64,000 nucleotides of DNA from Saprospirales bacterium GYS_P2D. Its GTDB lineage: Bacteria > Bacteroidota > Bacteroidia > Chitinophagales > Saprospiraceae. The stretch is from assembly GCA_009833045.1 (NCBI GenBank), contig WUUP01000012.1, positions 38,907-102,906 on the forward strand, read 5' to 3'. A model generated the notes under the pieces. The model was not told where the DNA came from. It was given only the letters and a program-made list of their open reading frames with translations, and did no database searches. Shown here one piece after another: positions 52,224 to 62,300 of the stretch (its first letter is position 1; each line of letters starts with the position of its first letter). A program made the translations under genes and the position numbers.

Positions 52224-53172
52224 CCACATTGATAGGATGGCCATTGATATGGGCTTTGAGATTGCGCCCTACCATATCGAGGAGTCGCTGCCGAGACTCT
52301 CGAGCTACCCAAGCCATATGTGGGGAGATGATACATCTGGGCAGTCCGATCAATGGATGCCCTTGAGATGGAGGCTCCTCAGAGAGGACATCGAGAGCGG
52401 CCCCAGCTATGGCTTCTTCTTTTAGGGCATTCGCTAAGTCTGCTTCGTTAATTAATCCACCTCGGCCAGTATTGATCAGGATTGCTGTAGACTTCATCTT
52501 ACTGAAGACATCACGATTTATGACACCCTGATTAGCGGCTGAGAGCGGAGCATGTAGACTTAAGAAATCCGACTCGGCGATTAGCTGATCAAAGTCTACC
52601 ATCTTGACACCGATCAGATCAGAAGGCCCATCCGATCGCCTATAGGCTATAACTCTCATCCCAAATGCTAAACCGATCTTTGCTACCTCTCGACCTATCA
52701 CACCATATCCATATATACCGAGCGTCTTGCCACTGAGCTCAGTGACCTCTGATAGCCAGTAGCACCAGACATCTTTTTTTGTCCATTCGCCCTGAGCGAC
52801 ACTCCGAGCATGGAGGGCTACCTCATTAGTGATCTTCAGTATTAATGCGAATACATGCTGCGCTACTGCTGTAGATCCATAGCCGACGACATTGCAAACA
52901 TCCACTCCATGTTTGCGAGCGGTCTTTATATCGATATTATTATATCCAGTTGCTGTGAGTAGTATGGCCTTAAGCTGAGGTAGCTGTTGGAGGTGCTCCT
53001 CTCCTAACACTACTTTATTGATGATAAGATAGTCAGCATCTTGAGACCGTTTTAGTATTTGATTATTAGGAGTCGCTTCATAGATCTCGACATTCACATT
53101 GGGTAGATCGAGCTGCCACTGGACATCTCCAGGATTGATCACTCGGCCATCAAGTACTACTACTTTAATCAT
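52216..53172 (-). CDS. D-2-hydroxyacid dehydrogenase (glycerate/hydroxypyruvate type)
   Basis: A 318-residue NAD(P)-dependent dehydrogenase from the ATG at 53172; the frame from 53202 adds ten residues without family similarity. The nucleotide motif is GYGVIG (155-160). The catalytic triad is Arg237 (NTGRGGLI), Glu266 (SEEPP) and His285 (SPHMAW). The ending and size fit glycerate dehydrogenases. Reducing hydroxypyruvate or glyoxylate would connect to the glycerate kinase at 14733-15842, but this is inference. Confidence 0.88.
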   Translation of the reverse strand: MIKVVVLDGRVINPGDVQWQLDLPNVNVEIYEATPNNQILKRSQDADYLIINKVVLGEEHLQQLPQLKAILLTATGYNNIDIKTARKHGVDVCNVVGYGSTAVAQHVFALILKITNEVALHARSVAQGEWTKKDVWCYWLSEVTELSGKTLGIYGYGVIGREVAKIGLAFGMRVIAYRRSDGPSDLIGVKMVDFDQLIAESDFLSLHAPLSAANQGVINRDVFSKMKSTAILINTGRGGLINEADLANALKEEAIAGAALDVLSEEPPSQGHPLIGLPRCIISPHMAWVARESRQRLLDMVGRNLKAHINGHPINVVN

Positions 53173-53233
53173 ATTTTGTCGGATTAATAGTCTGACCGAC
53201 AAAATAAGACGAAAAGCTCCTTTAAAGAAGAAT

Positions 53234-53617
53234 TTACTCGCCGTACTCGTCTAATATATCTCCTATAACCTCACCGACTGTGCGCTGACTATAGACACAT
53301 CCCGAGCAGGTCGAGATTCGCTCAGTGGAGGTAGACAACTCAGCAGCGACCGCCGCTACTGCATCCACTTCTCCTAATCTCAGGAGTGCTTCTACTGCAT
53401 ATACCTGCCGGACGGCATTCTTACTGCCCAGCCATACTTTGAGCGTTTCAGCGTCTTGATTTTTATAGAGCTCTTCGGCTAATGTCCTCGTCTGAGGAGG
53501 TTGCCCTGCGATACCACAGTGTGCTCCATAGGTTTCTCCCATACCGAGTTTTAAATCTAATTGGCTAAAAGCTAAAAATGGTGCAAAAAAGAAAAGTGTA
53601 AAAAGTAAATGTCTCAT
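53234..53617 (-). CDS. Small exported Cys-containing protein
   Basis: A 127-residue protein with signal peptide MRHLLFTLFFFAPFLAFSQ. The mature part has three Cys: one in AHCGIAG near residue 34 and a CSGC pair near the C-terminus (STCSGCVYSQ). The middle (LKVWLGSKNAVRQVYAVEALLRLGEVDAVAAVAAEL) looks like two HEAT-type helices. CSGC could be a redox or metal site. I do not recognise a family. Confidence 0.7.
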   Translation of the reverse strand: MRHLLFTLFFFAPFLAFSQLDLKLGMGETYGAHCGIAGQPPQTRTLAEELYKNQDAETLKVWLGSKNAVRQVYAVEALLRLGEVDAVAAVAAELSTSTERISTCSGCVYSQRTVGEVIGDILDEYGE

Positions 53618-53724
53618 AAATTGCTTTATATACTATTGAGACGCAGCAAAACGGATCAATGCACAAATGTGAATCAGTATTGACGTAAGTCTTACGACGA
53701 ATAATCAATAGATTAGCTACAGAA

Positions 53725-53737
53725 AAGGAAAAAGGTA
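53725..53737 (+). promoter_or_regulatory. Purine-rich ribosome-binding leader of the lactonase gene
   Basis: AAGGAAAAAGGTA, identical to the sequence before glk and again ending two bases before the ATG. Confidence 0.5.
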
Positions 53738-53739
53738 AT

Positions 53740-54882
53740 ATGAAAATCGCTCAACTATCTCTATTCGGATTAGCTGCACTCACTATGAGCTTCTATAGCT
53801 GTGACTCTGACAGCTATAGCTATATGGCGGTCGGCACCTATACTCAAAAAGAAAGTCATGTCGACGGAAAAGCCGAAGGAATATATATCGTCCAGCTCAA
53901 TAATAAGACCGGTGAGCTAAGCATGAAAGACACGATCCAAGGCCCTATCAATCCCTCCTATCTGTATATCCATCCAGAGACTAAGTGCATTTACACTGTA
54001 CATGAGAGAGCCTTGGCAGGCAATGAAGCCATCGGCACGATCGCAGGCTATAAAGCCGAGCAAGAATCTGGTGAGTTCAAGCTGATCAATAAAGTGCTGG
54101 CTGGGGGTGATGCCCCATGTCATATCATCAAGACTGATGACTCAGAGCATATCATCGTATCGAGCTATATGGGCACGGTCAGCTTATTTGAGATCAAAGA
54201 TGATCTCAGCCTGAGTACAGCGCTGGATATACATACTCCCGATACTATCACACAAGATCACCCGAGACAGGATGCGCCTCATCCTCATATGGCTACTTCG
54301 GGACCTGATGGCAGCATACTCATAGCTGATCTTGGCAATAATGTGATCTATCATATGACTATCAAATCAGATCAACTACAGCTCAAAGGGTCCACACCTA
54401 TGTCGACGGGTACAGGTCCTCGACATATGGTAGTAGATGGCGATCTCATCTATGTATTGGGAGAACTAAGCACTACTATCGAAGTATATCAATGGCAAGG
54501 CATAGCGAAGCCAATGAAAGCTATACAATCAATAAATACCCTCAGCACGACAGAAGATCTCGTCAATAGTGCCGCAATACATCTACACCCATCCGGCAAA
54601 TGGCTCTACTGCTCTAATCGTGGACTCCAAAAAAGCGCCATCCAGAGCATATCTCTCATGAAAATCGATAAGGACGGTCTCTTGGAGCTGGTAGAAACGG
54701 TTGATACTGGTGGACTGATTCCCAGAGACTTTGCCATCACTCCCGATGGAGATCACCTGATAGTAGCCAATCAAAATAGCGATAATATGCTCAGCTACTA
54801 TATCGATCCAGAGTCAGGTCGACTGACACCTACGGGTCATGAGCTACAGATACCTACACCTGCTTGTATCAAGTTCTTCTAA
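53740..54882 (+). CDS. 6-phosphogluconolactonase-like lactonase (beta propeller)
   Basis: A 380-residue seven-bladed lactonase of the YbhE type. Blades carry the repeating pattern GEFKLINKV, PHPHMATSGPDGSILIADLGNN, GTGPRHMVVDGD, LHPSGKWLYCSNRG and RDFAITPDGDHLIVANQNSDN. The N-terminus is a signal peptide that may end in a lipobox-like FYSC (Cys21), so the protein is probably exported, unlike the cytoplasmic E. coli enzyme. That makes a role on another lactone possible. It shares its leader with glucokinase. Confidence 0.85.
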   Translation: MKIAQLSLFGLAALTMSFYSCDSDSYSYMAVGTYTQKESHVDGKAEGIYIVQLNNKTGELSMKDTIQGPINPSYLYIHPETKCIYTVHERALAGNEAIGTIAGYKAEQESGEFKLINKVLAGGDAPCHIIKTDDSEHIIVSSYMGTVSLFEIKDDLSLSTALDIHTPDTITQDHPRQDAPHPHMATSGPDGSILIADLGNNVIYHMTIKSDQLQLKGSTPMSTGTGPRHMVVDGDLIYVLGELSTTIEVYQWQGIAKPMKAIQSINTLSTTEDLVNSAAIHLHPSGKWLYCSNRGLQKSAIQSISLMKIDKDGLLELVETVDTGGLIPRDFAITPDGDHLIVANQNSDNMLSYYIDPESGRLTPTGHELQIPTPACIKFF

Positions 54883-54908
54883 CACCTACTGACCATCTAA
54901 AAAAACCT

Positions 54909-56054
54909 ATGGCTATCAAGTCAAAGCTGCCCAACACGGGTACTACCATATTCACTACGATGTCGGCTCTGGCACGAGAGCATCAAGCGATTAATTTGGG
55001 TCAGGGATTTCCAGATTTTGACTGTGACACTGTGCTACTCGATATTGTAGAACGACATCTACGGGATAGTAAAAATCAATATGCTCCTATGGCTGGAGCT
55101 CCGGCCTTAAGAGAGGCCATCGCCGCTAAGATCTACCGCACACATGAGCTGAGCATCGACCCTCTAAAAGACATCTGCGTCACATCTGGCGCTACGCAGG
55201 GCCTCTACTCTACGATACAGGCACTTGTGCATCCAGGAGACGAGGTCATCATCATAGAGCCCGCCTATGACCTCTACGCTCCATCGATACGGCTCAATGG
55301 TGGTATCGTAGTCCCCTATCCTCTATCTGCTCCAGACTATCGAGTAGACTGGCAGGCCCTCGAGGATCTCGTGACCGAGCGCACGACAATGATCATCATC
55401 AATACACCTCATAATCCTACTGGTCAGATACTACACGCTGATGATCTCACACAGCTACAGCGGATCTCGTGTAAGCATGATCTCTATGTCCTGAGTGATG
55501 AGGCCTACGAGCATATCATATTTGATGGTGAGCAGCATGAGAGTGTACTGAGATATCCCGAGCTGTGGGAGCGTAGTATTGCCGTATTTTCGTTTGGTAA
55601 GACTTTTCATGTGACAGGATGGAAAATAGGCTATGTCATCGCTCATGAATCTATCATGACAGAGATCAAGAAAGTCCATCAATGGACTACATTTTCGATC
55701 AATCACTTCCTACAGTGTGCTATCGCTGAGTACCTCGAGGATGCCTCCCACTATGAGCATCTTGGTCGCTTTTTTAGTGACAAGCGTGATCTGCTCACTC
55801 GAGAGTTAGCCAGTAGTAGGCTGAAGCCGATACACTCCGCTGGCACTTATTTTCAACTGTATGACTACCGTGATATCAGTGACTCATCAGATTTGGATTT
55901 CGCTGTAGAGCTGACTCGAGATCATGGTGTCGCTGCTATACCTCTTAGTCCCTTTTACACTCATCCCAGACCTGAAGATCGAGTTATTAGACTCTGTTTT
56001 GGCAAGACTGATCAGGCTCTACTCAATGCTGCCGAGCGCTTACGCCACCTATAA
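54909..56054 (+). CDS. Methionine aminotransferase (YbdL-like, PLP class I/II)
   Basis: A 381-residue aminotransferase from the ATG at 54909; the upstream frame adds 15 residues overlapping the lactonase end and lacks family character. Signatures: INLGQGFPDFDCD, YAPMAGAPALREAIA, TSGATQGLYSTIQAL, NTPHNPTG, and the PLP Lys231 in SFGKTFHVTGWKIGY. It resembles YbdL-type enzymes that act on methionine and related amino acids. It follows the lactonase by 26 bases. Confidence 0.9.
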   Translation: MAIKSKLPNTGTTIFTTMSALAREHQAINLGQGFPDFDCDTVLLDIVERHLRDSKNQYAPMAGAPALREAIAAKIYRTHELSIDPLKDICVTSGATQGLYSTIQALVHPGDEVIIIEPAYDLYAPSIRLNGGIVVPYPLSAPDYRVDWQALEDLVTERTTMIIINTPHNPTGQILHADDLTQLQRISCKHDLYVLSDEAYEHIIFDGEQHESVLRYPELWERSIAVFSFGKTFHVTGWKIGYVIAHESIMTEIKKVHQWTTFSINHFLQCAIAEYLEDASHYEHLGRFFSDKRDLLTRELASSRLKPIHSAGTYFQLYDYRDISDSSDLDFAVELTRDHGVAAIPLSPFYTHPRPEDRVIRLCFGKTDQALLNAAERLRHL

Positions 56055-56264
56055 TTCAGCGCTCTCTATTACGATTGTTTTCTTACGCTGCTATAGTTAG
56101 GAATTTATACATACCTGCTTCATATATTATCCCCAGTATATTTAGCCTGATAGCATCTATTTGGCTATAGCCAAAACAAGGCCTCCCCCATGGCTCTACT
56201 TTCGAGCCTATAGAATTAAGCATCGATAACCTTCACCCGACAAGATGATAGGTAGACGTGCTGT

Positions 56265-56298
56265 AAAAAAAGAAAGGCCATTGCCGAAGCAATGACCT
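56265..56298 (-). terminator. UUCG-loop terminator after the giant protein gene
   Basis: On the minus strand AGGTCATTGC, loop TTCG, GCAATGGCCT (one A-C mismatch), then TTCTTTTTTT. It sits about 36 bases past the stop codon. Confidence 0.88.
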
Positions 56299-56333
56299 TA
56301 CACATTCTCATTTATATACTCTTTATCAGAGTA

Positions 56334-59300
56334 TTACTTTCTCGGTACTATCGAGAATAAACCATTATTCTCAAGTAGTAATCCTTTATCCTGTACGTTG
56401 ACATCACCACTCAGGTCAAGGTCTCTGAGGAAGTAGCTACTGTTCAATCCATCGTCAATGATCCACTCTCTGAGATCATTAGCGTTGATATCTATATCAG
56501 CTGATCCAGTAGACTGCTGATCACCGTTACCAGCGAACATCGCATATACTCCTGGAGCCACTTCTTTCTGACCTACGCCCATGAATCCTTTGTAAGAATT
56601 GTGACGTCTGAAGTCGTAACTGATTGATCCGTTGATCACTGGCAGCTTGATGTGAGACATTGCCAATAGGTGGTTTCTGTGCTCTATCACGATGTAGTAA
56701 TCTAATGTCGGATCAATATCACAACACTCGTATCCTTCGACAAACTCGATCGAACCATCACTGTGGAGTAAGGCCGCTCGAGTACATACTGTAGACTCTG
56801 CAGTCACATCTGATCTCAAGCTGACTAATACCCAATCAGTCACTGTACGTGGATAGTTACCATTCATTCCGACTACTTGGCCGTTTTGTACGAATCCGTT
56901 GCCCTCAGTTCCATTGTAGAACCATGGAGCCTGATTGTACGGTTGTCCTGTAGCCATCGGTGTACCGAAGAATGTCATCGGACGCTGACCTGGTAAGTAT
57001 CCTAATCTATTGAGCTCTGTAGTCATTTCTTCTGCATCATAGTCATAAGGACCTTCTAAGAAGGCTGCCGTATTGATCTCGATACATGCTCCACCGTTGA
57101 AGATGAGTTCTACTTCTTCGTAGTCTTCATCATCCTCGCTCTGATCACCATCATCATTGCCTGGAGCAGAATCTGGGTCAAATGTGAAGCTCTCTACGAT
57201 CTGAGCTACGTTGCGGTAGTCACAGTCCTCAGTCAAGAAGTGTACTACTCTCGCATCAAATGTGAATGTCACTGACTCATCTACGCCGAGCTCATCTACG
57301 AACCAGAAGATCTTGTTCTTAGTCAGCGCACCTTCGTGGCTGATGTTAGCTATATCTGCGTATCCATCAGGTAAGATATCCTCTACTCCGATACCGAATG
57401 CAGGATCTGGACCGTAGTTGATCACTGTGATACTGAACTCTACTTCATCATTAGGAGATACCTGTACTTTATTCACTTCTTTGATCAACTCAAGATCCGA
57501 AGTCTTACCTACAGTGAATGTAGCTGCGCTCTCGTCATCCTCAGATGGCGTACCATCCATGTTGTCAGGAGTAGAATCTGAATCTGTCTGATCCATAGCG
57601 GTCACCTCTGCGAGGTTAGTTACAGCCTGTCCATCAGCCTTAGCAGATACTCCTGCTTCGAATGTCAAGTCGATGCTCTCTCCTGGTGCAAGATTAATAT
57701 CTGTCCAGATGATTCTGTCTCCGAGGAATATTCCGTTGCCAGAGATATTCTTGAAGTCTACACAGAAGTCAACTGGTAAGTAATCAGTCACCTCTACGTG
57801 AGTCGCATCGTTGTCACCTTCATTAGTCACTGTGATCGTGTATGTCACTACATCTCTGATCTCAGGATTAGTATCACTCACTGTCTTAGTAATTGATACA
57901 TCCGTAGTCTCAGGCTGTGCGATCGCATAGTCTTCGTCATCCTCACTTTGATCTCCGTCATCATTGTTTGGCGTAGAGTCGATATCATCCTGATCAGCAG
58001 CTGTGATCTGAGCGATATTCTTATAGTCTACTCCAGCACCCGGCTCCTGTACGATAGCCTTGAATGATACTCTGAAGAGTGATAATGCATCTACACTGAT
58101 GCCCGTCCATCTCACTGTATTGTTATCGATCATCGCACCACCGTTGTCCATGCTATTATCGATAGCCACGAATCCGTTTGGTACGTAGTCTTCGAGTGCA
58201 ACACCTGTCGCATCGAGGTAGCTATTGTTGAAGATAGTCAACTGGAACAAGATCGTATCACCAGGTTTTGGTGTCTCATTGTTCACACGCTTGATCAACT
58301 CGAGGTCGATCTTATCTTCTCCACACTCTACAGGGATACCTACTGTGATCGTTATGCTCGCAGTACATCCTTCTGCATCTACTACTTCAGCTGTGTAAGT
58401 ACCTGGCGTCAATCCTGACTGAGCAGCTGTCGTGCCACCATTTGACCAAGTATATACATATGGTGCAGTACCATTAGCGGCAGCTACCTCAGCGAAGCCA
58501 TCGTTGCCTTCACATGTAGCATTCACAACCTGTACCATATTAAGTGTCAATGTACATCCTGTCTGACAATCAGGATCTCTCGTGATAGTCACATCAAGTG
58601 ATGCTTGACATCCATTAGCATCGAATACATCTACTGTGTATACTCCTGCTGCAAGTCCAGTCTGAGTAGCTCCATTTCCTCCGTTTGACCAGATGTATTG
58701 GTATGGTGCTGTACCTCCCAGAGCGAGTACTTCTACAGATGCATCATTGAGATCACATGACTCAATAGTCTGAGACTGTACTACGATATCCAGATTGTTT
58801 ACTGCATCCTTCACATCGATGTCAAGTGACTCGCTACATCCATTAGCATCTGTCACCGTCACTGCGTATGTGCCGCCAGCGAGATTATCAATGCTTGATG
58901 AAGTCTCACCATTTGACCATGCATATGTATATGGAGCAGCTCCACCTGTCACTGATACGCTGATCGCACCAGTATTGACACTACCACAAGCGATATCTGT
59001 AACCATCGGTGTGATCGTGAGATCACTGATCGTACGTGATACCGTCACTCCAGTAGATACTTCACATCCTGTACCATCGATGATAGTCACTGTATATGCA
59101 CCTGCCTCAAGTCCTGTGATCGTAGACGTCGAAGCTCCAGTAGACCAGCTGTAGCTATATGGAGTAACTCCCCCTGTCACTGTCACTGATGCTGTACCAT
59201 TAGCTCCTGTACAAAGCTCATCTGTCGTAGATGTAGTAACTATCACATCACACTCAGATATGACCACTGTCGCATTGTCTTCGTCATCCTCACTCTGATC

Positions 59301-62300
59301 TCCATCGTCATTATTAGGTACTGAGTCAGTATCATCTTGATCTGCTGCGGTCACCTGAGCGACGTTAGTGTAGTTGAGGTTGTCACCTGCTACTACTCTT
59401 GCATCAAATGTGTAAGACTTGGACTCGCCTACTTTTACTTCTATACCGCTCCAAGTAATAGTGCTACCTGAGAGGACACCGTCACTACTGATATTGAAGA
59501 TATTGCTGAAGCCATTAGGTACTGGATCTGTGATCTGTACGCCTGTAGCATTAGCCGTTCCTTCGTTAGTCAGTGTGATCGTGAATCTCACTATCTCTCC
59601 TGCAGATACTACTGACATATTCACCTCTTTCTCTAAGGCAATATCAATCTTGCCTTTGAATCCAGCGTCGATATCATTATTGATCTCTCCACTTGACATT
59701 GAGAAAACAGCTGTTGTAGCACTTGCCATGTCGATGTCACTATCATTCGTGCCATCACCTTGATTTTGAAGAGTCACTGTATATCCAGTCGGTGGAGTGA
59801 ATCTCACTCTGTAATCTCCAGGGAAGATATTGTTAAACTGGTAAGAACCATCATCCTCTGTAGTCGTAGACGCTAACGTCACTCCCTCAGGATTTAATAA
59901 TTCTACGTATACATCTCCTAATCCAGGCTCATCGCTATCGAATATACCATCACAATCGTAGTCTAACCATACTTGGTCTCCGATCGATGTATTCTGATAG
60001 TATCCTGCATCTATCGTCTTGTCGCTTTCGTTGACATCGAGTGTGATGAGGTGAGACTCTTCAGTCACCATATTCACATCACTATCTCTGTCATCATCTG
60101 TTCTATTTGGTAATGTAATAGAGTAACCAGAAGGCGTCACGAATCTCACATAGTACTGTCCAGCACTTAGGTTGTTGAACATGTACATACCGTTTTCGTC
60201 AGTTTGTACTCTTCTGATTTCGTTCTTATTAGCATCAAGCAAGATGACAGTTACGTTAGGTATTCCTACTTCACCTTCATCCTGCATACCATTTCTATTA
60301 GCATCTATCCATACTTGATCTCCAAGAGCTGCTGTACAGTCTTCTTCCTCTTCGATGACTACATCAAGAGTAGTGAAGCATCCGTTAGCATCAGTCACGA
60401 GTACCTGGTAAGTACCTGCAGCTAATCCTACAGCCATTCTTGCAGTCTGCATGTTAGCATCATTCCACTCATATGTATATGGTGCAGCACCTCCAGTGGC
60501 AGATACGATAGCCATACCTACAGCACCTTCGTTACATGTTGCATTAGATTTCTCTTCTAATGTCACCAATACATCAGCTGTCTGATCGATCACTTGGACA
60601 GTCGCTCTGTTTTCACAGCCATTTTGACCTCTTACTACTACCGTGTAAGATCCAGCGATTGATACTTCTGGATTGCTCATACTGCTTGAGAATCCATTAG
60701 TACCTACCCAGCTCACTACAGTACCGTTAGTGTTCACCGTGAGTGACACACTCTCATTAGTACATGTGATGAATGCATCCTGAGCCTCGATAAATGGAAG
60801 CTCTGTGTCATCCACTACTATCACTGACTGGCTCGCTGTACATCCTGCAGCAGTAGTCACTGTCGCAGTGTATGTACCTCCTTGGCTCACCTCTGGAGAC
60901 TGAGCTGATGATGTAAATCCATTAGGTCCAGTCCAGCTGTAAGCCACACCTGCTGTCGTCGAGCTCGCACTCAATGTCACTGATGGCTCAAGACATGTGA
61001 TAGATCCACCTGTCGCACTTACGTCAGGGATATCTGCATCGATGCCTACGACTACTGACTCAGTAGCTGTACATCCCGCAGCATTAGATACTGTCACTGT
61101 ATATGTACCTGGCACTGTCACAGAAGGCTGTGCTTGAGCACTGGTATATCCTTCTGGACCTGTCCAGCTAATGTTAGTAGCATTAGTAGACAATCCTAAT
61201 GTCACAGAAGGTTGAGTACATGTGATCGTACCTCCTGTAGCTGTCAGCGTGATAGCATTTCCACCATCCACTGTCGCACTACATGTCGTAGTACATCCAT
61301 TGCTATCAGAGATAGTCACTGTGTATGTACCTGGCAACAAGTTAGTCGCAGTAGCACCAGTCTGTCCGTCAGACCACTGATAAGTGATTGTGCCTGTACC
61401 ATTGATCGCCTGTACTGTGATAGCTCCATTCGCCTCTCCACATGTAGATGGAGTGACATTAGTGATATTGCAGCTGAGTGCATTGCTATCTTCTAATGTC
61501 GCACTACATGTAGTAGTACATCCATTCTCATCTGTGATAGTCACTGTATATGTGCCTGCAGCAAGATTATTCGCTGTAGCTGTCGTCTGTCCATCAGACC
61601 ATAAGTACGAGATCGTACCTGATCCATTAGAAGCTTGTACTGTGATCTGACCATTAGCGCTACCGCATGTAGGCTGGATCACATTATTAATGCTACATGT
61701 GAGGTCACTTCTACTTGGAATTGTGACTTCACAAGTAGTAGAACATCCGTCTCTGTCAGTCGCTGTAACAGTATGGACACCTGCTGTCAGTGAATTAGCT
61801 GAAGGCCCAGTCTCACCATTATCCCATAGATAAGTGATCTGACCATTAGCCCCGTTCACCTGAACAGTGGCTACTCCATTAGCAGCATCACAATCTGCAG
61901 GTCGATTGACATTGATAGTACAGCTGATTTCTTTTACGCTAAGTACGAGTACCTCATCCGCTACACATCCGTCATTAGTGACGGTGTATGTACCTGCCTG
62001 AGTATAGTCAGTACCATTCCAAGTGAATACATCACCTGCACAAATAGTCTCCACTGTTCTGATATCAGCTGGCTTCTCTGTCACTGTCACCACTAACTGG
62101 TTGTCAGCTACACAGCCCGCTTGCGCATCTGTATATGTACCCGCTCCGTTCACTGTGATACCGTTCCATGTGAATGGTAAGTCCTCTTCACATACTGTAC
62201 GGTTTTCTACAATCGGTGCTGGCTTCTCTGTCACTGTCACCACTAACTGGTTGTCAGCTACACAGCCCGCTTGTGCGTCTGTGAAGGTACCTGCTCCGTT

